Assembly (NCBI RefSeq): GCF_000834055.1 | Contig: NZ_JXSQ01000026.1 | Span: 1-41,712, forward strand | Length of the DNA stretch: 41,712 nt | Source of the DNA: Leucobacter komagatae | GTDB lineage: Bacteria; Actinomycetota; Actinomycetes; Actinomycetales; Microbacteriaceae | Direction of reading: 5' to 3' | Shown here: positions 8,431 through 16,873 of the stretch, piece by piece | Numbering within the stretch: position 1 is the stretch's first letter | How the letters are laid out: every line of letters starts with the position of its first letter | The notes under the pieces: generated by a model | Database searches by the model: none | What the model saw: only the letters and a program-made list of their open reading frames with translations | What the model was told of the DNA's origin: nothing | Translations under genes and position numbers: made by a program

Positions 8431-9474
8431 TTACTCGCCCGCCGGACGCCCGAAGCGGGCGATGCTGTGCTGGTAGAAGGCCCAGCCGAAGACGATCGTA
8501 CCGACAAGCAGGATCGCGCGGGCGAGCGTGATCGCCGCTACGACGAGCGCGTTGGGCAGCCCGCCTGCGACGAGCAGGGCAATCATCACGACCTCGTACG
8601 CGCCAACCCCGTTTGGCGTCGTCACGACCATGCTCGTCACTGTTGCGAGCCCGTAGGCGATGAACACGAGCGCGGGGTCGGCGCGCAGGCCGATCGAGGC
8701 GAGCGCGATCCAGAACAGCCCAGCGTCGCAGATGTGCAGGGCGAACGACCACGCGAACGGTTGCAGGAGTGTGCGCGGCTGCTCGAGGATCGCGCGCAGC
8801 TCGACGTGCAGGCCGTCGAAGAACCGGAGGAGCGAGGCAGGCCGAACGATGCCCGGCCGCCCGACGATCTGCCCGGCGCGATTTGCGAGCCAGGCAACGC
8901 GCCAGGCGAAGCGGTGCAGCGCGCGTCGGCGCAGCAGCAGGAAGGCGCCTCCTCCGACGGCCCCAATCGCGAGCGCCCCGACGCCCGCGGCCGACCACAG
9001 CACGACCGGCGTGCCCTGGCCGCTCGCCATGAGCCAGACGGCGGCGGCGAGCAGCAGGATGCTGAACGACACAAAGGTGACCGCGAAGCGGGCAAGCTGG
9101 GCGAGCGTGCCCTTCGCGGGGGCGACGCCGAGCCCCGCGAGCTTCCAGCTCGTGTAGGTGATGCCTGCCGCCCCGCCAGAGGGCAGCATGTGGTTCGCGA
9201 AGTTGAACTCGAGCGACATGCGGATCGCGGTGAGCGGGCGCATGCCGCGCAGCTCGCCCCGCGCCCGCAGGAATGAGAACAGCGCCTCACCGGTGACAGC
9301 GAAGCTTGCGAGTTGCACGGGAACGAGGAGGGCGAGCACCCACGGGTTCACGAGTGGCAGGCTTCGAAACGCCTCGACAACCGTCGGCCAGGCAGCCGCG
9401 ACGATTGCTGCGACGATGAGCGCGGTGAGCGCGCTGATCCACACCCGTGGCGAGCGGTGCCAGGGTCGCCTCAC
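8431..9474 (-). CDS. Lysylphosphatidylglycerol synthase TM-domain (UPF0104) family protein, flippase-like
   Basis: A 347-residue integral membrane protein with about eight hydrophobic helices. Landmarks are the amphipathic stretch LEFNFANHMLPSGGAAGITY, FFDGLHVELRAILEQP, and TTPNGVGAYEVVMIALLVAGG, which match the family of the LPG synthase/AglD membrane domain. Members move or modify lipid-linked molecules; many are unassigned. The frame opens at GTG 9498, but GTG 9474 overlaps the TGA of the upstream glycosyltransferase by 4 bp, the usual form of translational coupling, and is preferred. The pairing with a family 2 glycosyltransferase suggests joint handling of a lipid-linked sugar. Confidence 0.85.
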   Translation of the reverse strand: MRRPWHRSPRVWISALTALIVAAIVAAAWPTVVEAFRSLPLVNPWVLALLVPVQLASFAVTGEALFSFLRARGELRGMRPLTAIRMSLEFNFANHMLPSGGAAGITYTSWKLAGLGVAPAKGTLAQLARFAVTFVSFSILLLAAAVWLMASGQGTPVVLWSAAGVGALAIGAVGGGAFLLLRRRALHRFAWRVAWLANRAGQIVGRPGIVRPASLLRFFDGLHVELRAILEQPRTLLQPFAWSFALHICDAGLFWIALASIGLRADPALVFIAYGLATVTSMVVTTPNGVGAYEVVMIALLVAGGLPNALVVAAITLARAILLVGTIVFGWAFYQHSIARFGRPAGE

Positions 9475-10217
9475 CGCGCCTGCTCCGCCGAAACCCACCG
9501 TCTGCGGTTGCCGAACCCGTGCCTCGTCAGCGTCTTGCTGTCTGTCTCGTAGTAGCGCGTGAGCTTCTCGCGATCCACCGATCGAAACAGTCTCGCCCGC
9601 ACCCGCATGCGCGGTTCATACCGCAGCGTGTGCCCGGTGCGGAGCAGCGCGATCGTCACGTCGACGTCCTCGCTCACCTCCTCGTCACCGAGCATCACGA
9701 GCTCGCGCGCGATCAGCCATGCCTGGCGCCGCAGCGCGCTGTTGAACTCGTAGAGCATGGGCCGTACCCCGATGCTGCGCTCGTGCCAGAGCCGAAACCC
9801 GCGGTACCACCAGTTGAACCAGAACCGCTCGCCCGGAGACAGCTCGGCGATTGCTGCGCCCCCGCCCTGACCATCGAGTGCGGGGTCGGCGAAGTCGGCG
9901 CGGATCTGCGCGATCCAGTCGGCGCGCACCACCGTGTCGGCGTCGATGCGCGCGATCACATCGCACCTGGCCGCGTCGAACCCAGCGGTTCGCGCGTAGG
10001 TCACGCCCGGACGCGCCTCAGTGATTACGCGCACGAGCGGGAACTCGCTTGCGACGCGCGCGCTGTCGTCGGTGCAGTTGTTGTCGACGACGATGATCTC
10101 GTCGGGCAGGTCGGTTTGCGCGAGCAGGGCGCGCAGACAGCGGGGGAGGAGCCGCTCCTCGTTGTGCGCGGGAATCACGACAGAGATGGTGGGCAGTGGG
10201 CGCGCGGCGGAGGTCAC
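9471..10217 (-). CDS. Family 2 glycosyltransferase
   Basis: A 248-residue GT-A fold enzyme. The N-terminus has the family opening TISVVIPAHNEERLLPRCL, then EIIVVDNNCTDDSA (sugar-nucleotide binding), and DVIARIDADTVV, which holds the DxD metal site. The C-terminal part (RGFRLWHERSIGVRPMLYEFNSALRR, EDVDVTIALL) is the acceptor region. There is no clear membrane helix, so it should act at the cytoplasmic face. It starts with GTG and its stop overlaps the downstream flippase-like gene. Sugar and acceptor cannot be read from the sequence. Confidence 0.9.
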   Translation of the reverse strand: MTSAARPLPTISVVIPAHNEERLLPRCLRALLAQTDLPDEIIVVDNNCTDDSARVASEFPLVRVITEARPGVTYARTAGFDAARCDVIARIDADTVVRADWIAQIRADFADPALDGQGGGAAIAELSPGERFWFNWWYRGFRLWHERSIGVRPMLYEFNSALRRQAWLIARELVMLGDEEVSEDVDVTIALLRTGHTLRYEPRMRVRARLFRSVDREKLTRYYETDSKTLTRHGFGNRRRWVSAEQAR

Positions 10218-10402
10218 TGTGGATCGCCGATGCGTATCGGGCGGCCGGTGCGAGTGCGGTGGAGTGTCACCCCTCTATTCACCCGCGCCGCGGCGCAGGG
10301 CGCGATGGGCCGGAGGCGAGCATTGGGGTAGCGCTGGCGCTACCCGGCACCCGTGCCTAGCCCTTGCGAGCCTGCGTACGCGTACGCGCCTCCCAGCCGC
10401 GC

Positions 10403-10408
10403 TACGCT
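10403..10408 (+). promoter_or_regulatory. -10 element of a leaderless transcript
   Basis: TACGCT ends 6 nt before ATG 10415, with no ribosome-binding site between. Confidence 0.45.
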
Positions 10409-10414
10409 TGGCGC

Positions 10415-11149
10415 ATGCAAACCCCCCAGAACGCAACGCTTGCCGAGGTGCGCGACAACATCGACGCGCTCGACCGCGAGATCGTCCGGCTCATCGCCGA
10501 GCGGCAGCAGTGGGTCGTCGCCGCCGGCAAGCTGAAGGGTGACGAGCAGGCCGTACGCGCGCCGGATCGCGTGGAGCAGGTGATCCGCAAGGTCCGCGGC
10601 CTCGCCGAGGAACAGCACGCGTCACCCGAGGTCGTCGAGGCCGCCTACCGGGCGCTCATCGGCGCCTTCATCGACCTTGAGCTCACCGTGCAACGCGACG
10701 CAGCGACGCCGGTGCTGCGGCGGGCGCGCGGTGCCGAGGAGTATCCCGCCCTCGTCGAGATTTGGCGCAGCGCCGTGCTCGCCACCCACGACTTTCTCGC
10801 TGCGTCAGACTTCGAGCGGATCGAGAGCAATCTCGCCGCCAACTATTTCCCCGCCGTGACGCTCGTCGTCGCCGAGGTCGACGGTCAGCCAGTCGGCTTC
10901 GCCGGCGCGGTTGACGGCGGCCTTGAGATGCTCTTCGTCCACGACTCAGCCCGCGGCCGCGGCGTGGGGAGCGCCTTGCTCGCCGAGGCGGTCGCGCGCC
11001 TCGGCGTCACACGGGTGGACGTCAACGAGCAAAACCCAGCAGCGCACGGGTTCTACCTCAGCCGTGGCTTCCGCGAGGTGGGACGCAGCGAGCTTGACGG
11101 CGACGGCCGCCCCTACCCGCTGCTGCACCTGGAGCTCGCCGCGGCGTAG
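10415..11149 (+). CDS. Chorismate mutase (AroQ type) fused to GNAT acetyltransferase
   Basis: A 244-residue two-domain protein. Residues 1-95 are an AroQ-fold chorismate mutase (chorismate to prephenate): EVRDNIDALDREIVRLIAER with R13 and R30, the VAAGKLKG lysines, and DRVEQVIRKVRGLAEE. Residues about 97-244 form a GNAT N-acetyltransferase with the acetyl-CoA loop DSARGRGVGSALL (177-189) and the family C-terminal motif NEQNPAAHGFYLSRGF. Each domain is of full length, so this is a true fusion in one frame. The mutase domain could serve aromatic biosynthesis or a salicylate/isochorismate-type reaction. The GNAT substrate is unknown; it resembles YafP-type acetyltransferases. ATG 10415 begins the mutase helix and has a leaderless promoter. 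Confidence 0.85.
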   Translation: MQTPQNATLAEVRDNIDALDREIVRLIAERQQWVVAAGKLKGDEQAVRAPDRVEQVIRKVRGLAEEQHASPEVVEAAYRALIGAFIDLELTVQRDAATPVLRRARGAEEYPALVEIWRSAVLATHDFLAASDFERIESNLAANYFPAVTLVVAEVDGQPVGFAGAVDGGLEMLFVHDSARGRGVGSALLAEAVARLGVTRVDVNEQNPAAHGFYLSRGFREVGRSELDGDGRPYPLLHLELAAA

Positions 11150-11193
11150 CCCCCGCCCCAGGCCCTGACCGTGGTGAACGCCCCGGCGCCGTT

Positions 11194-12069
11194 CTAGGAG
11201 TTGCGGAGACCCGGAATGAGCGCGGGAGTCTTCGCCCGGTACTCACGGTATTCGGGATCCTCACCCCAGGTGCGCTCCGCCTTCGCTTCAAGCAGCGGGA
11301 TTCCCGACACCCTCGTCAGCAGCACGATCACGAAGAGCGGCGACAGCAACGCCACCCACTGCCAGCCCTGCAGCACGGGGGCTGCGACGATGAGCACGCC
11401 GATCCACAGCAGAATCTCGCCAAGGTAGTTCGGGTGTCGCACGACCGACCACAGCCCCGTGCTGATGAACTTGCCCGAGTTCGCTGGGTTCTTCTTGAAA
11501 CGACTCTTCTGCAGGTCGGCGGTGACCTCGATCGCAAAACCGATGAGCCAGACGGCGACGCCGACCCACGCGCTCCAGCCCAGCGGGGCTGATTCGGCGG
11601 ACGAGATCGCGATCCAGGCTGCTGCGGCGGTGAGGCTGACCCAGAGTCCCTGGATAGTCCACACCGAGAGGAAGCGGAGGGGTGCGACCCTGATCGCCGC
11701 GAAGCGGTCGTCGCCACCGGTGCGGAGGTTGCGCACGAGCAGGAAGCTGCCGAGCCTCGCCGCCCAGAAGATCACGAGCGCACCGAGGATGAGGCTGCGC
11801 GCGTCACGCTCGGGCGAGAGCGCGAGTAGCGCGACCGTCACGCTGATGTAGGTGATGGATCCGGTTGCGTCGAAGAACCTGTCGGTCTGCGCGATGGCGG
11901 CGGGAATGTACGCGACCCACTGCACGACGAACGCAATCGCAATGGCGAGCGCGAACGCTGGGATCCCGCCGACGCTCAGGCCGTGCTGGCTGCCGGCGAG
12001 CGCGAGCGCGGCACCGAGGAGCGCGGCGCCGGCGATGATGAGGATCGAGGTCGAACGTTTCTGGGTCAT
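11194..12069 (-). CDS. DUF1295 (steroid 5-alpha-reductase-like) membrane protein
   Basis: A 291-residue protein with about seven hydrophobic helices. The diagnostic motifs are RNLRTGGDDRF in the middle, LQKSRFKKNPANSGKFISTGLW, and the S/RHPNYLGEILLW motif near residue 210, shared by DUF1295, steroid 5-alpha reductases and isoprenylcysteine methyltransferases. Members with a known role reduce or methylate lipid substrates with NADPH or SAM. The start has an AGGAAG site 5 nt upstream. It lies 51 bp downstream of the acyl-CoA ligase gene on the same strand, so the two are probably one transcript with a role in lipid metabolism. Confidence 0.88.
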   Translation of the reverse strand: MTQKRSTSILIIAGAALLGAALALAGSQHGLSVGGIPAFALAIAIAFVVQWVAYIPAAIAQTDRFFDATGSITYISVTVALLALSPERDARSLILGALVIFWAARLGSFLLVRNLRTGGDDRFAAIRVAPLRFLSVWTIQGLWVSLTAAAAWIAISSAESAPLGWSAWVGVAVWLIGFAIEVTADLQKSRFKKNPANSGKFISTGLWSVVRHPNYLGEILLWIGVLIVAAPVLQGWQWVALLSPLFVIVLLTRVSGIPLLEAKAERTWGEDPEYREYRAKTPALIPGLRNS

Positions 12070-12120
12070 GTGGCTTCCTAATCGTGGCGGAGTGCGAGCA
12101 GCGCGATGAGCAACCGGCGC

Positions 12121-14025
12121 TCAGGCGTAGAGCTCGTCGATGACGGGTCGAAGCGCGTCGATGAGCGCCTGCCGCTTGAGCTTCATAGTCGGGGTGACGA
12201 AGTCGTCAGCGCGATCCGCCCCGATGCAGACCATGCGCCAGTACTGCACGTGCTCAGAAGGCGGCACAGCCGCGTTCGCGGCGGTGATCGCCGCGTCGAG
12301 CTCGGCCTCGAGTCCCGGGTCCGAAACCCGCGGGAGCCCGTGAGCTGTGAGCGCAGCGGGCGGCGTCTCACCGCGGCCGCGCAACCACCCAGCCGCCGCC
12401 TCGGCATCGAGCACGAGGATCGCCGTGAGGTATGGCCGGTCGGTGCCAACGAGCACGGCGTGCGCCACGAGGGGGTGCGCCTCAATCGCTGTTTCCCACG
12501 GTTCGGGGGAGACGGTCCGGCCCGTTGACGTCACAATAATGCTATTCAGGCGTCCCGTGAGGGTGAGCGCGCCGTCACTGTTCAGCGAACCGAGGTCGCC
12601 CGTGCGGAAGTAGCCGTCGACGAATGCGGCTGCGTTGAGGGCCTCGCTCGTGTAGCCAGCGAACACGCCGACGCCGCTCGCGAGCACTTCGCCGTTGTCT
12701 GAGATCCGCACCGAGTTGCCTGGGAGGGGTGCGCCGACGCTGCCTGCGGTCAGGGCGCCTGGGCGGCCGCCGGTGAGCGGTGCCGTGGTCTCTGTGAGGC
12801 CGTACCCCTCAATGATCGGCACCCCGATGCCCCTGAAGAAGCGGGCGAGGCCGGGCTGCAGGGTCGCGGCACCCGAGAGGAGATACGCGATCTTGCCGCC
12901 CATGACCGCGCGCAGTCGCCCGTAGAACAACCGGTCGAAAAGCGCGTGCTGCACCCGCAGTGCGAACTTCGGGCGAGCTGCATGGTCGCGGTCGCGGTCC
13001 TCAAGGAAGCTGCCCCAGTCTTCTGCGACGCGCACCGCGGCATTCCACACCGGGGTGAGCTTCTTCTCGGCGGCTGACGCGGCAGCTGCCCCCTGGATCC
13101 GCTCGAGCACTCGGGGCACGACCACGAGGAACGTGGGCTGCAGGACGGCGAGCGCCTGCACGACGTCTTTGGGGTTCGCGAGGTGTGCGACGCGCATGCC
13201 GTTCGCAATGCAGATGAGCTGCAGTGCGCGCCCGAGCACGTGCGTGAGCGGGAGGAAGAGGATCGTGTTGCCAGCCTCGGTGACGACCTCGCGGTATGCG
13301 GCGCCGATGTTGAGCACCTGGCCGACGAGGTTACGGTGGGTGATTCGCGCTCCCTTCGGGGTGCCGGTCGTGCCAGAGGTGTAGACGACGGTTGCAATGT
13401 CGTCGAGCGTTGCCTGGCTGCGGCGGGCCTCAAGGCGCTCCGCGCTCACCGTCTCGCCCGCTGCGGCGAGGTCTCGCATGGTGCCGCCGGTGGCGGCCGC
13501 GTCGTCGTCAGGCTCGAACACCCAGATACTTGGCGGTGCCTGCCCGGCCGCGGCCGCGGCGCTGACAATGCGATCCGCAATCTCCTGTGTGCCAGCGAAC
13601 GCTGCGACGGGGCGGGCGTCGGCGATGATCCCCGCGAGCTGCGCCTCGGGTGCGGTGTCATACGCAGGGACGACGACGGCGCCTGCGTACAGCGCAGCGA
13701 GGTCGGCGACGGCCCAGCGATACTGCGTGCCGGCGATGATGAGTGCGGTATCGCCTGCCTCAACGCCGCTCGCGATGAGGCCCCTTGCCGTAGTCTCGAC
13801 CTCGCCAGCGAACTCGCCGGTGCTGATCTGCTGCCAGGGGTCAGTGAGCTCCGCGCCGGGCTGACGCGTTTCGAAAGCGATGTGGTCGGGGGCCTTCGCG
13901 GCGCGCGCAGCGAGCAGGTCGGTGACGTTGCGGATCCCCGAGATATCGACAAGCGGCGGGGTCGAGGCTTCCACTCGCGACGTCTCGGCGGACGTTGGCG
14001 AGTGCGCTTGGGCTGGGTCCTTCAC
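12121..14025 (-). CDS. Long-chain fatty acid-CoA ligase-like AMP-forming synthetase
   Basis: A 634-residue ANL-superfamily enzyme, activating a carboxylic acid with ATP and joining it to CoA. Motifs in order: the P-loop YTSGTTGTPKG, LPLTHVLGRALQL, GYGLTETTAPLTG (adenine binding), YFRTGDLGSLNSDGALTLTGR (ATP ribose and hinge), and the C-terminal TPTMKLKRQAL holding the catalytic lysine. The size and the SPEPWETAIEAHPLVAHAVL segment fit the FadD15-like long-chain group common in actinobacteria. It probably leads an operon with the DUF1295 gene. A dyad at 14118-14142, about 100 bp upstream, may be an operator. Chain-length specificity is not determinable. Confidence 0.9.
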   Translation of the reverse strand: MKDPAQAHSPTSAETSRVEASTPPLVDISGIRNVTDLLAARAAKAPDHIAFETRQPGAELTDPWQQISTGEFAGEVETTARGLIASGVEAGDTALIIAGTQYRWAVADLAALYAGAVVVPAYDTAPEAQLAGIIADARPVAAFAGTQEIADRIVSAAAAAGQAPPSIWVFEPDDDAAATGGTMRDLAAAGETVSAERLEARRSQATLDDIATVVYTSGTTGTPKGARITHRNLVGQVLNIGAAYREVVTEAGNTILFLPLTHVLGRALQLICIANGMRVAHLANPKDVVQALAVLQPTFLVVVPRVLERIQGAAAASAAEKKLTPVWNAAVRVAEDWGSFLEDRDRDHAARPKFALRVQHALFDRLFYGRLRAVMGGKIAYLLSGAATLQPGLARFFRGIGVPIIEGYGLTETTAPLTGGRPGALTAGSVGAPLPGNSVRISDNGEVLASGVGVFAGYTSEALNAAAFVDGYFRTGDLGSLNSDGALTLTGRLNSIIVTSTGRTVSPEPWETAIEAHPLVAHAVLVGTDRPYLTAILVLDAEAAAGWLRGRGETPPAALTAHGLPRVSDPGLEAELDAAITAANAAVPPSEHVQYWRMVCIGADRADDFVTPTMKLKRQALIDALRPVIDELYA

Positions 14026-14117
14026 AGCGGTTCCTTCTCATCTCAATCGGGTGAGCTCGTGGACTCCGCGAAGCGTGTGCGTCATGCGCGCAGTCCGCAC
14101 CGTGCTCTGGCCATCCT

Positions 14118-14142
14118 TTAGCCACTTATCTTGCCTGGCTAA
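14118..14142. promoter_or_regulatory. Palindrome upstream of the acyl-CoA ligase gene
   Basis: TTAGCCA-N11-TGGCTAA is a perfect 7-bp inverted repeat about 95-120 bp upstream of the ligase start. A minus-strand TATAGT (within the plus-strand ACTATA next to the right arm) overlaps or adjoins it, so a bound repressor would block the promoter. Size and symmetry fit a TetR- or GntR-type operator. No regulator gene is adjacent. Confidence 0.45.
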
Positions 14143-14314
14143 CTATATGCCATCGCAGGTAATGTGTGCGCATATATTTCTGATGGTGTCAGCGCCTCGC
14201 TGGCTGTGGCCCCTAGCTCACCGCGGTTCCCTCCGGCTCCACGTTTAGGGCTGGTGCCGGGAAGCGGTTAATCCCATACTCAAGCGCTGCGATTGTCGCC
14301 GTGGCGGGACAGGG

Positions 14315-14608
14315 CTACCGCCAGAGCATCAATGCGGCAAGTACCGCGAGTGGCGGTGCAAAGTTCAGCGCGACGAGCAGCCAGCTCCTGGCTACCCACC
14401 CCAGGATCATGCCAACGACCCCGAGCAGCGGCACCGCAACAATGCCGAGGATGGCTGAGCGGCTGCTCCACTCGGGCGAAACGTTCCGGAGCGCGAAGGC
14501 CGCCAAGACGCACGCCGCGCCGATCACGAAGACCACGAGCGCGGCCCGCGCGCACCCCCGCTGAGCCGCACGTTCTTGAGAATCGACCTTGGTCTCGATC
14601 GGGGGCAT
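14315..14608 (-). CDS. Small hypothetical membrane protein
   Basis: A 97-residue protein with three hydrophobic helices (about residues 22-41, 52-71 and 75-96) after a short charged N-terminus. The helices are only short-linked (RNVSPEWSSRS between the first two). AGGAG lies 8 nt before the ATG, supporting the start. No family is recognised. It resembles small actinobacterial integral membrane proteins of unknown role. Confidence 0.65.
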   Translation of the reverse strand: MPPIETKVDSQERAAQRGCARAALVVFVIGAACVLAAFALRNVSPEWSSRSAILGIVAVPLLGVVGMILGWVARSWLLVALNFAPPLAVLAALMLWR

Positions 14609-14833
14609 CTGTCGGCTCCTGTCGTTGTGCCTCCCACCCTAACGTTCCGAGTGGGGTCACGAGACTCGGCCCACGAAGTGTGGGAGAGGCACCTGTACAC
14701 GTCTCCAGGGTTTCCGTAGTCCCGCACGCTCGGAGAATGGACTCCCGTGGGGCGATACCCGCTCTGGTTATGGGACTGGCTGTGTTCCACAGGTAGGCTG
14801 CTCTCACACGCAGAATTCTGGCCGGAGGACGCA

Positions 14834-15286
14834 GTGGTTACCAATGTTCACGAGCGCAAGATTCCGGCATCTGCTGCCGCGGATGCATCGCTGATTACAA
14901 CGCTCGCAAGCAAGGAGGATCGTCTCTGGCCGCACGAAGCATGGCCGCGGATGAAGCTCAATGCCGGTCTCGCTGCGGGATCCGTGGGCGGGCACGGACC
15001 AGTGCGGTACGAGGCCGTGAGGGTGGACCCAGTGGGCAGAGTCGTGTTTCAGTTCACGGGGCCGGTCGGCTTCGTCGGGTGGCATGCCTTCGAAGTGGCT
15101 GACGCCCAAAAAGGGAAGTCCGTGCTGCGGCATGAGCTGCAGATGGAGGTCCGTGGGTTGAGCCGCCTGACTTGGCCTCTGTTTTTTCGCCCGATGCACG
15201 ACGCGCTGATTGAGGAGGCATTCGACAAGGCAGAGCGGGAGTTGGGGCCACCGAAGGAGTGCCGTTTCGGCGTGGGATGTGGGTGA
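14834..15286 (+). CDS. SRPBCC/polyketide cyclase-like family protein
   Basis: A 150-residue protein that looks like a small START/SRPBCC ligand-binding fold: an N-terminal HERKIPASAAADASLITTLAS segment, a LWPHEAWPRMKL stretch common in this group, central beta strands (GPVRYEAVRVDPVGRVVFQF, GWHAFEVADA, SVLRHELQMEV) and a long C-terminal helix (PMHDALIEEAFDKAERELG). The frame is open further upstream, but GTG 14834 has GGAGG 5 nt before it and starts the conserved part. No ligand is predicted. It is divergent from the small membrane protein gene. Confidence 0.7.
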   Translation: MVTNVHERKIPASAAADASLITTLASKEDRLWPHEAWPRMKLNAGLAAGSVGGHGPVRYEAVRVDPVGRVVFQFTGPVGFVGWHAFEVADAQKGKSVLRHELQMEVRGLSRLTWPLFFRPMHDALIEEAFDKAERELGPPKECRFGVGCG

Positions 15287-15484
15287 GGATCATCTACTGG
15301 CTCACCGCGTTGGCGGGACGAGCTCGCCGGCCGGCGCGCGAGTGAATGTATTGGTATCGCTGCGTTCGACCACCGCCTCCGAGCACCGGGAACACGGCCG
15401 TTCTCTTCGCGCGGGCCCCAAGCAGGCTTCGATTAAACTACGGAAATCACTGGTGTGCATCCAGCAAGATGCCGAGAGGGCAAC

Positions 15485-16108
15485 ATGGGGATTCTGAACT
15501 TCTTCTCACGCAAGCGAGACGCCGGGCCGGCCGGTGGAGACGGATCTACGCCGCCCACCGGCCCGCAGGCCGACGCACCTCCCGTTGACTACTCCGCACT
15601 CGTGCCCATGGGCGCGATCATCAGCAATAACGACCCGCAGGTCGCTGCCGACATGGAGTTGCTTGCCGCCGGAGTCGAGCGCTTCCGCGCCGCACACGCT
15701 GAGTGGGTCGGGGCCATGTTCCCCGCTGAAATGCCGGCAGGCTCGGAGTTCGCCGTCACCCGCGAGGTGTTCACGTTCTGGCTCGCAGGGTACGAAACCC
15801 CGTTCTCGTACGGGGCCTACGTCGATTGGAAGGAAGCGGCCGAAGAGGTTGTCGCGAGGCTGCAGGGTGTGCTCGGCAAGCTCGGGCTCCCGATCGATCT
15901 GGGAGAGGTCCTCTTCCAGGGGGATGAGGACACCTTCGACGCGCTCGTGCTCATCGCGCGCTTCCTTGACGAACGCGATCACGCGCTCGTTGTGATCGAC
16001 ACCGAGAGCGACAGCTACCACCTGTACATCGTGCCGGAGGCGGCGGTTGACCGTCTTGTCGGGCTCGGTGCATCGGTCGGGTTCTCGATCACCATTCCGG
16101 CTACATAG
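15485..16108 (+). CDS. Hypothetical protein, possibly DUF6630-like
   Basis: A 207-residue soluble acidic protein. The first 35 residues are flexible (FFSRKRDAGPAGGDGSTPP); the body alternates helix and strand (MELLAAGVERFRAAHAEW, EAAEEVVARLQGVLGKLG, HALVVIDTESDSYHLYIVP). The layout resembles the DUF6630 group, but I cannot confirm this from sequence alone. ATG 15485 is preferred over the upstream in-frame ATG because GAGAGG lies about 6 nt before it. A TAAACT box at about 15436 may be its -10. A CCCCG/CGGGG hairpin at 16115-16130 may end the transcript. Confidence 0.6.
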   Translation: MGILNFFSRKRDAGPAGGDGSTPPTGPQADAPPVDYSALVPMGAIISNNDPQVAADMELLAAGVERFRAAHAEWVGAMFPAEMPAGSEFAVTREVFTFWLAGYETPFSYGAYVDWKEAAEEVVARLQGVLGKLGLPIDLGEVLFQGDEDTFDALVLIARFLDERDHALVVIDTESDSYHLYIVPEAAVDRLVGLGASVGFSITIPAT

Positions 16109-16187
16109 CCAGGGCCCCGGCCGGTCGGGGGCGACGAAGAGCACCCGCTTTAACTCACACCTGTTGCGTTTGTGCGGTCCATGTAGT

Positions 16188-16203
16188 TTGATATTCGTAT
16201 CAA
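16188..16203. promoter_or_regulatory. Palindromic operator upstream of the MarR operon
   Basis: TTGATA-TTCG-TATCAA is a perfect 16-bp palindrome. TTGCGT at 16164-16169 can serve as -35 with the left arm acting as -10 (18-bp spacer), so binding would cover the promoter. Size and AT-rich symmetry are typical of MarR-family operators. The second gene of this operon encodes a MarR protein, so autorepression is the likely reading. Confidence 0.65.
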
Positions 16204-16219
16204 CTCGTGGAGGCGTGCA

Positions 16220-16873
16220 ATGAGGATCACGACACCGTACGACGGGTGGTTCACTCACCTGGCATGGAATATCGACCTCGCAACTCGGGGGCCGTTCGTG
16301 CGGGGGAGCGCGCTGCGGCGTGACTACCTGTACCGCTTGGCCAGCCTCGCGAAGAAGCTCCGCAGTGAGGGGGCGATCACGGCGCACGCGCTCGCCGTCG
16401 AGGTGATCGTGCCCGTCCCAGGCTGGCCAAAGTACGACCTTGCGCTGCTCGCGCACACCCGGGAGCGGTCGCGGGATGCCTTGGTGGATCGGGCGGCAGC
16501 GTTGGGCTTCCCCGCCCCCGAGCTCGCCGTCAGTGCACGAAACGCCGGCCGCTTTGGAGACACCGAAGGGGAGCGCGGGGCGGTCCTTCTCAACCATTTC
16601 GCTGGCGACGCGAGCGCGGAGAGCGCCGTCGCTGCCTGGAAGGTGCTCTCAGCGTGGTACGAGCGGGCGCTCAAAGTGAACAACTCGACGCTGCTGGAGT
16701 TCGAGCAGGGCGCACCGTTCCTCATCATGAACTACGCCGTCTTGCCCGGGCGGGTTATGCCCTTCCTCGCGCAGCAGCTCGCGCGCCCCTCCTTCCACAC
16801 CCACGTTCGCCGCAGTCTCCGCGCCGCTAGCATCTCCCCGTTCCCACTGTTCGCGCGAAGGTTCGAGCGGTGA
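16220..16873 (+). CDS. Hypothetical protein coupled to a MarR regulator
   Basis: A 217-residue protein with no recognised family. Sequence alternates charged and hydrophobic stretches: GWFTHLAWNIDLATRGPFVRG at the N-terminus, a strand VEVIVPVPGWPKYDLALLAHT, then GFPAPELAVSARNAGRF and FEQGAPFLIMNYAVLPGRVM. The strand pattern with FEQGAPFLIMNYAV resembles small alpha/beta sensor or enzyme folds, but nothing specific. A GGAGG site precedes the ATG. Its last bases GTGA overlap the MarR start, so the two proteins are made together. It is likely the target or effector partner of that regulator. Confidence 0.7.
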   Translation: MRITTPYDGWFTHLAWNIDLATRGPFVRGSALRRDYLYRLASLAKKLRSEGAITAHALAVEVIVPVPGWPKYDLALLAHTRERSRDALVDRAAALGFPAPELAVSARNAGRFGDTEGERGAVLLNHFAGDASAESAVAAWKVLSAWYERALKVNNSTLLEFEQGAPFLIMNYAVLPGRVMPFLAQQLARPSFHTHVRRSLRAASISPFPLFARRFER

